Shown here piece by piece: positions 8,407 through 17,044 of a stretch of DNA of 64,000 bases. The notes under the pieces are model-generated. The model had not been told where the DNA came from. It ran no database searches and worked only from the letters and a program-made list of their open reading frames with translations. Positions within the stretch are counted from its first letter, which is position 1. Every line of letters begins with the position of its first letter. The position numbers were made by a program, and so were the translations under genes. The DNA is taken from NCBI RefSeq assembly GCF_030944405.1, contig NZ_CP132339.1:2170001-2234000 (forward strand). Reading direction: 5' to 3'. The DNA is from Janthinobacterium sp. J1-1 (GTDB lineage Bacteria; Pseudomonadota; Gammaproteobacteria; Burkholderiales; Burkholderiaceae_D).

Positions 8407-9870
8407 CTACATCAGTATCACATCATACTGTTCCTGATGATAAGCATTCTCCACCTGCAGCGAAATCTTCTTGCCGATAAAGTCCCCCAGCATCGCCAGG
8501 TGCTGCGATTCTTCTTCCAAAAACAAATCCACCACTTCCTGCGACGCCAGGATGCGGAATTCGCGCGGGTTGAACTGTTTCGCTTCCCGCAGCAGTTCGC
8601 GCAGGATTTCGTAGCAGATGGTGCGCGAGGTTTTCACTTGTCCCTTGCCGGCGCAGGCGGGGCAGGGTTCGCACAGGATGTGGGCCAAGGACTCGCGCGT
8701 GCGCTTGCGGGTCATTTCGACCAGGCCCAGGGGCGAGAAGTTGCTGACCGAGACTTTGGTGCGGTCGCGCGACAGCGTGCGTTTGAGTTCGGCCAGCACG
8801 GCGTTGCGGTGCTCGGCGTTGTCCATGTCGATGAAGTCGAGGATGATAATGCCGCCCAGGTTGCGCAGGCGCAGCTGGCGCGCGATGGCGTGGGCCGCTT
8901 CCAGGTTGGTCTTGAAGATGGTGTCGGCAAAATTGCGTCCGCCGACAAAGCCGCCTGTGTTGACGTCGATGGTGGTCATCGCTTCGGTCTGGTCGACGAT
9001 CAGATAGCCGCCGGACTTGAGGTCGACTCTGCGGCCCAGCGCGCGCAAAATTTCTTCTTCCACGCCATACAGATCGAACAGCGGGCGCTCGCCCGTGTAA
9101 TGCTGCAATCGCGTCAGTTCGCTGGGGGTATAGATTTCGGCGAATTCGCGCAGCTTGACGTAGTTCTCGCGCGAGTCGACCTGGATGGTGGCCGTCTCGT
9201 CGCCGACGAAGTCGCGCAGCACGCGCTGGGCCAGGTTCAGATCCTGGTGCAGCAGGCTGGTGGCGGGGCGCGTGCGAGCGCCGTGGACGATGGTGCTCCA
9301 GGTCTTGCGCAAATAATCCACGTCCGCTTTCAGGTCGGCGTCGGAGGCGTCTTCGGCCATGGTGCGCACGATGTAGCCGCCTTTTTCGTCCGCCGGCAGC
9401 AGGCTTTGCAAGCGCGTGCGCAGCAGTTCGCGCTCGGACTCTTTTTCAATTTTTTGCGAGATGCCGATATGCTTGTCCTGCGGCAGGTAGACCAGCATGC
9501 GGCCGGCGATCGAGATCTGCGTCGACAGGCGCGCGCCCTTGGTGCCGATCGGGTCCTTGATCACTTGTACCGTCAGCACCTGGCCGTCGAACAGGATTTT
9601 TTCAATCGGGGCAGGGGTGGTGTTCTGGCCGTCGTGGCCGCGCGCTTCCCAGATGTCGGCCACGTGCAGGAATGCCGCGCGTTCCAGGCCGATGTCGATA
9701 AAGGCGGACTGCATGCCCGGCAATACCCTGACCACTTTGCCGGAATACACATTGCCGGCCAGGCCGCGCGTGAGCGTGCGCTCGATGTGCAATTCCTGCA
9801 CCGCGCCTTGCAGGATGAGGGCGACGCGGGTTTCTTGCGGCGTGATATTGATCAGGATGTCTTCGTTCAT
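8407..9870 (-). CDS. rng: Ribonuclease G
   Basis: The 487-residue protein matches RNase G (489 in E. coli), which matures the 5' end of 16S rRNA and helps mRNA decay. It shows the start MNEDILINITPQETRVALI, an S1-type RNA-binding stretch (GNVYSGKVVRVLPGMQSAFIDIGLERAAFLHVADI), the metal-binding catalytic segment (IDVNTGGFVGGRNF...IIILDFIDMDN), and the zinc-link CPACAGKG. It has no long C-terminal scaffold as in RNase E. The frame extends upstream, but the ATG at 9870 gives the family start. maf lies immediately upstream. Confidence 0.95.
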   Translation of the reverse strand: MNEDILINITPQETRVALILQGAVQELHIERTLTRGLAGNVYSGKVVRVLPGMQSAFIDIGLERAAFLHVADIWEARGHDGQNTTPAPIEKILFDGQVLTVQVIKDPIGTKGARLSTQISIAGRMLVYLPQDKHIGISQKIEKESERELLRTRLQSLLPADEKGGYIVRTMAEDASDADLKADVDYLRKTWSTIVHGARTRPATSLLHQDLNLAQRVLRDFVGDETATIQVDSRENYVKLREFAEIYTPSELTRLQHYTGERPLFDLYGVEEEILRALGRRVDLKSGGYLIVDQTEAMTTIDVNTGGFVGGRNFADTIFKTNLEAAHAIARQLRLRNLGGIIILDFIDMDNAEHRNAVLAELKRTLSRDRTKVSVSNFSPLGLVEMTRKRTRESLAHILCEPCPACAGKGQVKTSRTICYEILRELLREAKQFNPREFRILASQEVVDLFLEEESQHLAMLGDFIGKKISLQVENAYHQEQYDVILM

Positions 9871-9913
9871 GGAGGCGCAAAAGTGGAGGCAACGAATGAC
9901 ATCATACGCCCTA

Positions 9914-10534
9914 TCAGGGCAGGGGCAAACCCGCTTGCCGCAGCAATTGCGCCGTCTCGTACAGGGGCAGGCCCATGATGCCGGAATGGCTGCCTTCGAT
10001 ATGCTCGACGAACAGCGCGGCGCTGCCCTGGATGCCGTAGGCGCCGGCCTTGTCGTACGGTTCCGGCGTGGCGCAATAGGCGGCGATCGAGGCGGCGGAC
10101 AGCACGCCGAAGCGTACCTGCGAGATCTGCGTGCGCTGCTCGGCGATGCCGTTGCCATGCACGGCGATCGAGGTCAGCACCTGGTGCGTGCGGCCGGACA
10201 ATTGCTCCAGCATGGCGATGGCCTCTGCGCGATCCGCCGGCTTGCCGAGGATAACGCCGTCGATGGTGACGGTGGTGTCGGCCGCCAGCACCGGGCGTGG
10301 CGGCAGGTGGCGCAGGCGCACCACATTGAGCGCAAAGGCCGCCTTTTCATTGGCGACGCGCGCCACATAGTCGAGCGCCGATTCGCCGGGCAGCACTTCC
10401 TCGGTCACGTCGGCGCCGCGCGGGCCGTCGCTGCGCAGCAGCAGCAGTTCGAAGTCGATGCCGATCTGGCGCAGCAGTTCGCGCCTGCGCGGGCTTTTCG
10501 ACGCCAGGTAGATCTTGTTGTCAGCCGGTTTCAT
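9914..10534 (-). CDS. Maf-like nucleoside triphosphate pyrophosphatase
   Basis: The 206-residue protein begins KIYLASKSPRRRELLRQIGI, the Maf signature, followed by LAADTTVTIDGVILGKPAD and GAYGIQGSAALFVEHIEGSHSGIMGLPLYET. These enzymes hydrolyse non-canonical or canonical dNTP/NTPs to monophosphates (house-cleaning; YhdE-type members act on dTTP/UTP). It is 15 bases downstream of rlmH and upstream of rng, the usual betaproteobacterial arrangement. Confidence 0.92.
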   Translation of the reverse strand: MKPADNKIYLASKSPRRRELLRQIGIDFELLLLRSDGPRGADVTEEVLPGESALDYVARVANEKAAFALNVVRLRHLPPRPVLAADTTVTIDGVILGKPADRAEAIAMLEQLSGRTHQVLTSIAVHGNGIAEQRTQISQVRFGVLSAASIAAYCATPEPYDKAGAYGIQGSAALFVEHIEGSHSGIMGLPLYETAQLLRQAGLPLP

Positions 10535-10549
10535 GGGAGGTGAAAAAAA

Positions 10550-11020
10550 TCAGACGCGGTGATAGGGATGGTTTTGCGTGATCGACCACGCGCGGTACAG
10601 CTGCTCGGCGAGGATCACGCGCACCACGCCGTGCGGCAGGGTCATGCTGGAGATACGGATCATGCCTTCGGCCCGTGCCTTCAAGGCAGGGTCGAGGCCA
10701 TCGGCGCCGCCGATCAGGAAAGCCGTGTCGCGGCCATCCTGCTGCCACGCCATCAACTGCTGCGACAGGCCGACGCTGGTCAGGTCCTTGCCGCGTTCGT
10801 CGAGGGCGATGATGCGCACGCCCTTGGGTAACGATGCTTCGATGCGTTCGCGTTCCAGCGCCATCGCGGTGGCGGCGGTCTTGCTGCCGGAACGCTCGAC
10901 GGGCTTGATTTCCTTCAGCACGATGCGCAATTCCGGCGGCATGCGCTTCGCGTATTCGGCGAAGCCCGTCTCGATCCAGGCCGGCATTTTATGGCCGACC
11001 GCAGCGATGATAAGCTGCAT
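10550..11020 (-). CDS. rlmH: 23S rRNA (pseudouridine1915-N3)-methyltransferase RlmH
   Basis: The 156-residue SPOUT methyltransferase has [28 protein letters not shown] at the start and the SAM-binding trefoil-knot region [11 protein letters not shown]...[24 protein letters not shown] at the end. RlmH methylates a pseudouridine in helix 69 of 23S rRNA. The gene follows rsfS by 6 bases, as in most bacteria. Confidence 0.96.
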   Translation of the reverse strand: MQLIIAAVGHKMPAWIETGFAEYAKRMPPELRIVLKEIKPVERSGSKTAATAMALERERIEASLPKGVRIIALDERGKDLTSVGLSQQLMAWQQDGRDTAFLIGGADGLDPALKARAEGMIRISSMTLPHGVVRVILAEQLYRAWSITQNHPYHRV

Positions 11021-11026
11021 GAACGC

Positions 11027-11716
11027 TTACTCTTCGACTTTTTTGATACGCTTGATGACGGTTTTCGCCGGTGCCGCATCGGCTGCCGGTTTGGCCGCGC
11101 GCGGTGCACGGACTTTTTTCTCCGGCAGCGCTTTCAGGGCCTTGACGGCGGCCGTCTCGGTCTTGGTTGGCGCCACTTTCACGGTCTTGCCGACGGCTTT
11201 GGAAGCGACGGCTTTCTTGGCCGGTGCTTTCTTGGCGGCGGTGGTGGCGGCAGCTTTTTTGGCCGGCGCTTTTTTCTCGATCACTGGCGTCGCTTCGACA
11301 TTGGCCTTGCTTGCTGCCAGGTGGCCGCTGACCTTTTTCGGCTCGTCGCCTGCGGCTTTTTTCGGCGCGCGTTTGGCGGCGCCCAGCTTGACCGGCTTGT
11401 CGCCCCAGATTTCTTCCAGGCGGTAGTAGGCGCGGATCGGCGCTTGCATGATGTGGACGATCATGTCGCCCAGGTCGACCAGTACCCATTCGCCGGTGTC
11501 TTCACCTTCCATGCCGATGATTTCGCCGCCGGCTTCCTTGACCTTGTCGCGTACCGAAGCGGCCAGCGCCTTGGTCTGGCGGTTCGAGGTACCGGAAACG
11601 ATGGCGATGCGGTCGAACAGGCTGGTCAGGTGGACCGTGTCGAATACGGCGATGTCTTGGCCTTTGACGTCTTCGAGGGCGTCAACGACGAGGGTTTGCA
11701 GTTTTTTGATGTCCAT
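11027..11716 (-). CDS. rsfS: Ribosome silencing factor RsfS with long Lys/Ala-rich tail
   Basis: Residues 1 to about 115 are the RsfS (DUF143) domain: MDIKKLQTLVVDALEDVKGQDI, FDRIAIVSGTSNRQTKALA, GEWVLVDLGDMIVHIMQAPIRAYYRLEEIW. RsfS binds ribosomal protein L14 and prevents subunit joining under starvation. The remaining roughly 110 residues are a basic low-complexity tail rich in A-K-K-A-P-A-K-K units, like histone H1 tails. Typical RsfS proteins are only 105-130 residues. The ATG follows the nadD stop codon directly. Confidence 0.93.
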   Translation of the reverse strand: MDIKKLQTLVVDALEDVKGQDIAVFDTVHLTSLFDRIAIVSGTSNRQTKALAASVRDKVKEAGGEIIGMEGEDTGEWVLVDLGDMIVHIMQAPIRAYYRLEEIWGDKPVKLGAAKRAPKKAAGDEPKKVSGHLAASKANVEATPVIEKKAPAKKAAATTAAKKAPAKKAVASKAVGKTVKVAPTKTETAAVKALKALPEKKVRAPRAAKPAADAAPAKTVIKRIKKVEE

Positions 11717-12388
11717 TTAGCTTTTGTATAAATTGTGTTGTTCAATATAGTCTAGCACTAGCGGGGAAACAAGCTCGTTTGCCGGAAACCCCCGTTGTAA
11801 TGCCGCACGTATTTCGGTGGCGGAGATATCCACCGCGAAGTCTTGTGCCAGATAAGTCAGACCGTGCGGCGTGTTGCGGATGCTGCTGAGCGTGCCCAGG
11901 CGGCGCGCAAACTCCTGCGCGACTGCCGGCGGCATCGCCGTGCCATTCAACGCGAAGCCGGGGCGGGCCGCGACGCAGATATGGGCGTATTCAAATAATT
12001 GCTGCCATGCGCGCCAGGTATCGAGCCGCTGCAGCTGGTCGGCGCCCATCAGGAACACGATGGATGCTTGCGGCCCCAGTTCGGCGCGCACCTGGCGCAG
12101 GGTATCGATGGTGTAGCTGGGCTGGCCCTGCTCGCTGCGTTCGATTTCCTGCAGATCGATCATCACCGGCAGCGGCAGGCTTGAGAACGCCAGCCGCGTC
12201 ATCTCGGCGCGCTGTTCGCAGGTGGCGCCCAGGCGGCCCTTTTGCCACGGCGCGCCGGCCGGTATCACGCGCAGTGTATCGGCCTGCAGCAAACGGGAAA
12301 AATACGACCCCAGCGCGACATGGCCCGTATGCACCGGATCGTAACTGCCGCCCAACAGCGCAACGCACGCCGCAGCATTTTTCGTCAC
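11717..12388 (-). CDS. nadD: Nicotinate-nucleotide adenylyltransferase
   Basis: The 223-residue protein carries the nucleotidyltransferase motifs [17 protein letters not shown] (with HTGH) and [10 protein letters not shown] (ISxTxxR). It transfers AMP to nicotinate mononucleotide in NAD synthesis. The start is GTG at 12388, overlapping the hemF stop by four bases (GTGA), so it is translationally coupled. rsfS follows without a gap, the common nadD-rsfS-rlmH order. Confidence 0.94.
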   Translation of the reverse strand: MTKNAAACVALLGGSYDPVHTGHVALGSYFSRLLQADTLRVIPAGAPWQKGRLGATCEQRAEMTRLAFSSLPLPVMIDLQEIERSEQGQPSYTIDTLRQVRAELGPQASIVFLMGADQLQRLDTWRAWQQLFEYAHICVAARPGFALNGTAMPPAVAQEFARRLGTLSSIRNTPHGLTYLAQDFAVDISATEIRAALQRGFPANELVSPLVLDYIEQHNLYKS

Positions 12389-13299
12389 GTTCGCAGCCAG
12401 TCGCGATGCACGAGAAAGTCGGTGTACAGCGCCGCCTCAGGGCTGTTCTCTTCCGGATGCCAGTCGTAGCGCCACTTGACGATGGGCGGCATCGACATCA
12501 GGATCGCCTCGGTACGTCCACCCGACTGCAGGCCGAAATGCGTGCCGCGGTCGAACACCAGGTTGAACTCGACATAGCGGCCGCGCCGGTAGGCCTGGAA
12601 ATCGCGTTCGCGCTCGCCGTATTGGGTGTCCTTGCGGCGCGCCAGAATAGGCACATAGGCGTCGATGAACGCATCGCCGGCGCTGCGCATCATGGCGAAG
12701 CTGTCGTCAAAGCCCAGGGCGTTGAAGTCATCGAAAAAGATGCCGCCCACGCCGCGCGGCTCCTTGCGGTGTTTCAAATAAAAATACTCGTCGCACCAGG
12801 CCTTGAACTTCGGATGCAGCCCGTCGCCAAACGGTTCAAGGGCATCATGGCACACCCGGTGAAAGTGCTTTACATCGTCCACGTTACCGTAATACGGCGT
12901 CAGGTCCATGCCGCCGCCGAACCACCATACCGGTTCATTGTCGGCGTTCACCGTGCTGAAAAAACGCACGTTCATGTGCACCGTCGGCGCGTACGGATTG
13001 CGCGGATGGAGCACCAGCGACACGCCCATCGCTTCCCACGGTTTGCCACCCAGTTCAGGGCGCGCGGCAGCCGCCGATGGTGGCAACGCGGCGCCGGTGA
13101 CGTGCGAAAAATTCACGCCGCCCCGCTCGAACACATTGCCTTCCTCGATCAGGCGCGAAATGCCGCCGCCGCCTTCCGGACGCTGCCAGCTGTCGGTCAG
13201 GAAAGGCTTGCCATCCTGCGCTTCGAGCGCCTGCACGATACGGCTTTGCAAATCGAGCAAATAGGCTTTGACAGCCGAAGGGGAGGGAGTGGACGACAT
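12385..13299 (-). CDS. hemF: Oxygen-dependent coproporphyrinogen III oxidase
   Basis: The 304-residue protein aligns along its length with Hem[128 protein letters not shown]. It makes protoporphyrinogen IX in aerobic heme synthesis. The open frame extends upstream, but the ATG at 13299 matches the family start. Its promoter region (13300-13400) follows the unknown four-gene cluster. Confidence 0.96.
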   Translation of the reverse strand: MSSTPSPSAVKAYLLDLQSRIVQALEAQDGKPFLTDSWQRPEGGGGISRLIEEGNVFERGGVNFSHVTGAALPPSAAAARPELGGKPWEAMGVSLVLHPRNPYAPTVHMNVRFFSTVNADNEPVWWFGGGMDLTPYYGNVDDVKHFHRVCHDALEPFGDGLHPKFKAWCDEYFYLKHRKEPRGVGGIFFDDFNALGFDDSFAMMRSAGDAFIDAYVPILARRKDTQYGERERDFQAYRRGRYVEFNLVFDRGTHFGLQSGGRTEAILMSMPPIVKWRYDWHPEENSPEAALYTDFLVHRDWLRT

Positions 13300-13400
13300 C
13301 GCGTGGGCCGACGAGGCCGAAATAAAAAAGTGAGGACGGATTGTACCCTGTAACGGATTTTTGTGATAGCAAAACCGGCGATGCTGTTGCCGGTCATGCC

Positions 13401-14204
13401 TTACCGTGGCGGCTTGTCCTGTATCACCTGCACCTCGAACTGGGGCGCATCCGTGCCTGGCTGGCGGGCATCCTCCACCATGCTGGCCGCGCGCTGTTGC
13501 AAGTCCGTGCGTTCGACCGTGTCGGCCGGCTGCGCCAGCGGCGCCACGGGCGCTGGCTGCTCGCGCCTGAACCATGAGCGCCCCGCAAACGTCAGCATCG
13601 TCAGTATCGCCAGCAGCAGCACCGCGGCCAGGATGGTGGAAGGACGCGGGCGGGGTCGGCCATATTGGGCTGGCGGCTTGCCGGCGGCGTCGACGATCAT
13701 GCGCGCCAGCGGCGCGCCGTTCGCGCGCGTGCGCGCCTGCAGCTCCTTGTATTGCAGCGGCGATAGCGTGCCCTGTTTCAGCATATGGCGCAAGGCCGCG
13801 ACGGGCGTGGCGGCCAGCTGATCGGCTGGCAGGCTGTCATGGGCAGCATCGCGCTGGCACTGGTTGATCAGGTTCATGTCGTACAGCGCGTCGACCGCTT
13901 CGCGGTTCACCTGCTGCAGCGCGGCGCTGGCCAGTTCCGTGCGCTGGTCGCCGGCAGGCAGCTTGCGCAGCATCCTGAAAAAACGGTCCCCGGGCACCAG
14001 TTCGGCGCCCAGCAGCCAGGCCAGCGTCCTGACCTGATCGGCATTCATCGCCAGTTCGGGCACATCGATGTCTTCGGCGGCGTTGTGCGCGCGCTGCAGG
14101 TCGATGATTTGCAGCTCGCCCAGCGTATCGTCGTATTCGTCGCTGGTGATCAGCTCCAGCTGCCGCAGTTCGCCGAGCGGTTTGAGACGCGGATCGGTGC
14201 TCAT
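13401..14204 (-). CDS. Unknown single-pass membrane protein, cluster member D (two helical repeats)
   Basis: The 267-residue protein has no function I recognise. Residues 9-80 and 103-160 are two diverged copies of a helical unit, L..L..L.LI...Q.DA...L......TP..AL..ML..G.LS...Y. The second copy ([23 protein letters not shown]) is very close to that of the upstream neighbour. A membrane segment follows (about 190-208), then a Pro/Gln-rich tail of 59 residues. With no signal peptide the repeats should be cytoplasmic and the tail outside, if the inside-positive rule holds (RPRPRPS precedes the segment). Its ATG overlaps the previous stop (ATGA). It is last of four genes. Confidence 0.75.
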   Translation of the reverse strand: MSTDPRLKPLGELRQLELITSDEYDDTLGELQIIDLQRAHNAAEDIDVPELAMNADQVRTLAWLLGAELVPGDRFFRMLRKLPAGDQRTELASAALQQVNREAVDALYDMNLINQCQRDAAHDSLPADQLAATPVAALRHMLKQGTLSPLQYKELQARTRANGAPLARMIVDAAGKPPAQYGRPRPRPSTILAAVLLLAILTMLTFAGRSWFRREQPAPVAPLAQPADTVERTDLQQRAASMVEDARQPGTDAPQFEVQVIQDKPPR

Positions 14205-14848
14205 GGCCGCAGGCCGCCGGTAGCAACACCGTACATCACGGACATCACCAGGATCATGCCCAGCACGATCAGCGCGCCTTTCCAGGCCGGCGGCCGCTTG
14301 TACGGGATGCGGTCATGGCCATGCCGCAGCCTGGACGCTGCCATGATCTCGCGCGCCAGTTCGCTGCCGTGCGCACGCACGCGCACCTCCAGCGCCTCGA
14401 ACTGCTGCGTGGATAGCACGCCGTTGACCACCAGCCAGCGCATGGCGATCCAGGGGGAATACAGGATGCGGTCGCCCGGCACCGCCGCGTGCGCGGCGTC
14501 GCGCTGGAACTGGTTCAGCAAATCGAGTTCATATAAATCGTCGATCTCGCGGCGGTTATAGTGCCGCACGCCGTCGGCCAGCAGCGCCTGCTGCCCGGGC
14601 GGCAGTGTGGGCATGCGCTGGTCAAGGTCATTTTTCGGAAGCAGATCGGTCAGCAGCAGCCAGCCCAGGGTACTCGCCAGGTCGGCGTCCTGCGCCAGTG
14701 CCGGCATGTCGACCGGATCCTCGGGCGGGTGCAGGCGCTCGCAGGCGGCCACGTCGCGTTCGGCGTTGGCGTCTTCCAGTTCCTGCGCGCTGATCAGGCC
14801 GAGCCGGTGCAGCTGCTGCAGCGACGGATGCGGTGGTTCGGTATGCAT
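14201..14848 (-). CDS. Unknown membrane-anchored protein, cluster member C (two helical repeats)
   Basis: The 215-residue protein has the same architecture as its downstream neighbour without the tail. Repeat one is at about residues 9-79 (LQQLHRLGLISAQELEDANA...STLGWLLLTDLLPKNDL), repeat two at about 101-156 (IDDLYELDLLNQFQRDAAHAAVP...AMRWLVVNGVLSTQQF). A single hydrophobic segment sits at 190-209, near the C-terminus, preceded by positive residues (HGHDRIPYKRPPAWK). It lies 4 bases after member B and overlaps member D by 4, so the three are surely co-translated. Function unknown. Confidence 0.75.
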   Translation of the reverse strand: MHTEPPHPSLQQLHRLGLISAQELEDANAERDVAACERLHPPEDPVDMPALAQDADLASTLGWLLLTDLLPKNDLDQRMPTLPPGQQALLADGVRHYNRREIDDLYELDLLNQFQRDAAHAAVPGDRILYSPWIAMRWLVVNGVLSTQQFEALEVRVRAHGSELAREIMAASRLRHGHDRIPYKRPPAWKGALIVLGMILVMSVMYGVATGGLRP

Positions 14849-14852
14849 GAAT

Positions 14853-16145
14853 TTACTCTTTTATTTTGGCCTGGCGCAGCTCGCCGGCAAATTGCGGCGT
14901 GACCGACCAGCCATTGCCAGCGGCGTCACGCTGGAAGGTAAACTCGCCTTCCTGCATCACCGCCACGCCGCCGTTGAGCATGCCCAGCAGGGCGTCATTG
15001 CGTTCGATCAGCAGGCGGCAGGAATAGACGCCGGGCGAGATTTCCTTGCACGGCGCCAGCGGTTCGATTTCGGCGATTTCGCGCGTGCGTTCCATCGATT
15101 GCGTCAGCGAAAACGCCTGCCGTGGCCGGGGCATGATGCGCGCGCCGTCCATGCCGGCGCGGAAAGCCTGTTCCAGCGCTTCGCGGCCCAAGGGCTTGGC
15201 CTGCTGGGCAAAGTCGCCATCCTCGATGGTGCCAAAGCGCGCCCGGACCAGCATGGGCTGCGCGCCCGCATAGCTGATGCGGTTCTTGCTGCCGCTGTCG
15301 TCGCGCGCAACGGTATAGGCATAGTCGACCTTTTCGCCATCGAGTGCGATCGTGGCCAGGCAGCCGCGGATATTGTGCGACGAGGCGTAACCGGCTTCCT
15401 TCACGTCCTGCAGGCTGGCCTTGCCCACCCCTTCCGGCGCAGCCTTGTTGAGCATGCGCGTCACGGTGGAGATCGTGTCGGTGGCGTCGCACTCGGGGAC
15501 GGAATTGCTGCTGAACAGGTACCAGACCATGCCGGCCAGCGCCAGCGGCGCGGCGATCAGCCAGGCCAGGCGCGAACCGGGAAACAGGCCATCAAGCACT
15601 ACGCCGCGCACCGCCTTTTTGTGCTCATCCTGGCGCGCTTGCGTGTGCCGGACCACGCGTTTTGCATCATCGCTGCCACCGGCCTCGATGCGCTGCACCG
15701 TGCTTTTGAACTGCGCGCGCGGCAGCAGTCCCACATGGGCCATCCAGTTCAGCGCTTCGCCCGGCGTGGGCAACAGAACCTCGTCCGGCAGGTGCTGCAG
15801 CGCCTGTTGATGCAGCTCTGGCGCAATGATCGCTTCGTCGCGCAGAGCATCGAGCGACTCGCGATTGAGCACCTCCACCACCTGCTGCAGGATCGACAGG
15901 CGCAGCGCCAGTTCGTCGCCGCTGTAGTGGCGCGCCACGCTCAGCGACAGGCTCGTCACATCCTCGGACGCGATGATCTGGCGCCGGTACAGCCACAGCA
16001 GGGCATCGGGCAGCGGCGTGCCGATGGCCAGCTGGGGCAACTCGGGATGGGCCAGCGCCTGCTCGCGCTGGCGGCGCGTGAGCAGCTTGAGCACATGCAG
16101 CGCTTCGATGGAAGTATGCGGGGAAGCAGGTTGATTGCTGGTCAT
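14853..16145 (-). CDS. Unknown bitopic membrane protein, cluster member B (repeats plus four-Cys domain)
   Basis: The 430-residue protein combines both domain types of the cluster. Residues 13-66 and 97-152 are the helical repeats (ALHVLKLLTRRQREQAL; SLDALRDEAIIAPELHQQAL...TPGEALNWMAHVGLLPRAQF). A membrane segment follows at about 191-212. The C-terminal 215 residues, probably periplasmic, have cysteines in VPECD, RGCLA, APCKE and YSCRLLIERND and end FTFQR...WSVTPQF, matching member A. The open frame extends to a TTG at 16163, but the ATG at 16145 is preferred. No known family was recognised. Confidence 0.75.
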   Translation of the reverse strand: MTSNQPASPHTSIEALHVLKLLTRRQREQALAHPELPQLAIGTPLPDALLWLYRRQIIASEDVTSLSLSVARHYSGDELALRLSILQQVVEVLNRESLDALRDEAIIAPELHQQALQHLPDEVLLPTPGEALNWMAHVGLLPRAQFKSTVQRIEAGGSDDAKRVVRHTQARQDEHKKAVRGVVLDGLFPGSRLAWLIAAPLALAGMVWYLFSSNSVPECDATDTISTVTRMLNKAAPEGVGKASLQDVKEAGYASSHNIRGCLATIALDGEKVDYAYTVARDDSGSKNRISYAGAQPMLVRARFGTIEDGDFAQQAKPLGREALEQAFRAGMDGARIMPRPRQAFSLTQSMERTREIAEIEPLAPCKEISPGVYSCRLLIERNDALLGMLNGGVAVMQEGEFTFQRDAAGNGWSVTPQFAGELRQAKIKE

Positions 16146-16154
16146 CGGGAGTGG

Positions 16155-16180
16155 GTTTATCAAGAATCAAGATGATAAAC
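16155..16180. repeat. Inverted repeat between cluster members A and B
   Basis: GTTTATCA (16155-16162) and TGATAAAC (16173-16180) form a perfect 8-bp inverted repeat with a 10-base centre, just ahead of the member B start. It could be an mRNA hairpin or a protein-binding site. There is no adjacent T-run, so it is not a good terminator. Confidence 0.4.
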
Positions 16181-16210
16181 TTTACAACATAATCTCGTTT
16201 CTCCAGCGCA

Positions 16211-16978
16211 CTATTGAAGCTGAGCCTGATCCAGTTCGTCCCTGAACTGCGGCGTGACCGACCAGTGCTTGCCATCCTTGCCGCGCTGGAAGGTGAAGTC
16301 GCCTTGCTGCAGCACCGAGAGACCCCACACGATGCTTGGCGCAATGCGCGGCAGATCGTTGCGCTCGACCAGCAGCCGGCAGGACTGGATGCCGGGCGCC
16401 ACCTCGTGGCAGGGCGCGATGGCTTCGACATCGGCAATTTCGCGGTAGTGCTGCGGCGACAGCAGCGTGCCGAGATCCGGGAACAGCAGCGGTTTGCCGC
16501 GGATAGTATCCATCCCTGCCAGCATCGCCTGCAACAGTGCCTCGCGCCCGATCGGCCCTGCCTGCTGCACAAAGTCGCCATGCCAGGCGATCTGGCCGAA
16601 GCGCGCCTGTATCAGCGCCGGCTGCGCATAGTCGTGGACGATACGGCTTTTGCGGCGGCCTTCCACACGCGTCACGGTATACGCGTATGACATGGATTTG
16701 CCGCTGGTGGTGACATTGGCCAGGCAGCCACGGGTTTTCTGCGACCACGCGTAGCCGGCCTGTTTGATATCGTGCAGGCGCATATCGCCTGTCGTCATCG
16801 TGGCCACGGTTTCCTTGTCGTCGCAGCGCGGTACCGCGTAGCTGCCGAACCAGTACCAGGCCAGGCCGGCAACGAGCAGCAAGGCAAGCGTCAGCCAGGT
16901 CAGGGGACTCAGCGGCGCATCGTTGTCTGGTGCGGCAATCCCGGTTGGATCGGTCATGGGGAGGGATGGCAATGACAT
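16211..16978 (-). CDS. Unknown membrane-anchored protein, cluster member A (four-Cys domain)
   Basis: The 255-residue protein has one hydrophobic segment near the N-terminus (about 26-46, LTWLTLALLLVAGLAWYWFG). The rest is a domain homologous to the C-terminus of member B: VPRCDDKETV, TRGCLANV, YAYTV, ARFGQI..GDFVQQAGPIGREAL, APCHEV, QSCRLLVERND, LQQGDFTFQR...HWSVTPQFRDEL. Four cysteines at matching places suggest disulfides and a periplasmic location. It lacks the helical repeats. Starts at 16978 (ATG), 16981 (TTG) or 16957 (ATG) are possible. Function unknown. Confidence 0.72.
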   Translation of the reverse strand: MSLPSLPMTDPTGIAAPDNDAPLSPLTWLTLALLLVAGLAWYWFGSYAVPRCDDKETVATMTTGDMRLHDIKQAGYAWSQKTRGCLANVTTSGKSMSYAYTVTRVEGRRKSRIVHDYAQPALIQARFGQIAWHGDFVQQAGPIGREALLQAMLAGMDTIRGKPLLFPDLGTLLSPQHYREIADVEAIAPCHEVAPGIQSCRLLVERNDLPRIAPSIVWGLSVLQQGDFTFQRGKDGKHWSVTPQFRDELDQAQLQ

Positions 16979-16984
16979 CAAATT

Positions 16985-17022
16985 GAAAACGGGCCGGGAC
17001 GGATGAACTCCGCGCCGGCCCG
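16985..17022 (-). terminator. Rho-independent terminator of purD
   Basis: CGGGCCGG (16990-16997) pairs with CCGGCCCG (17015-17022). On the minus strand the stem is followed by TTTTCAATTT. It lies 22 bases after the purD stop. Its T-run ends right at the start codon of cluster member A, so that gene needs read-through or its own, very close promoter. Confidence 0.65.
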
Positions 17023-17044
17023 CCGTGTGATCGTTATGGGACGA

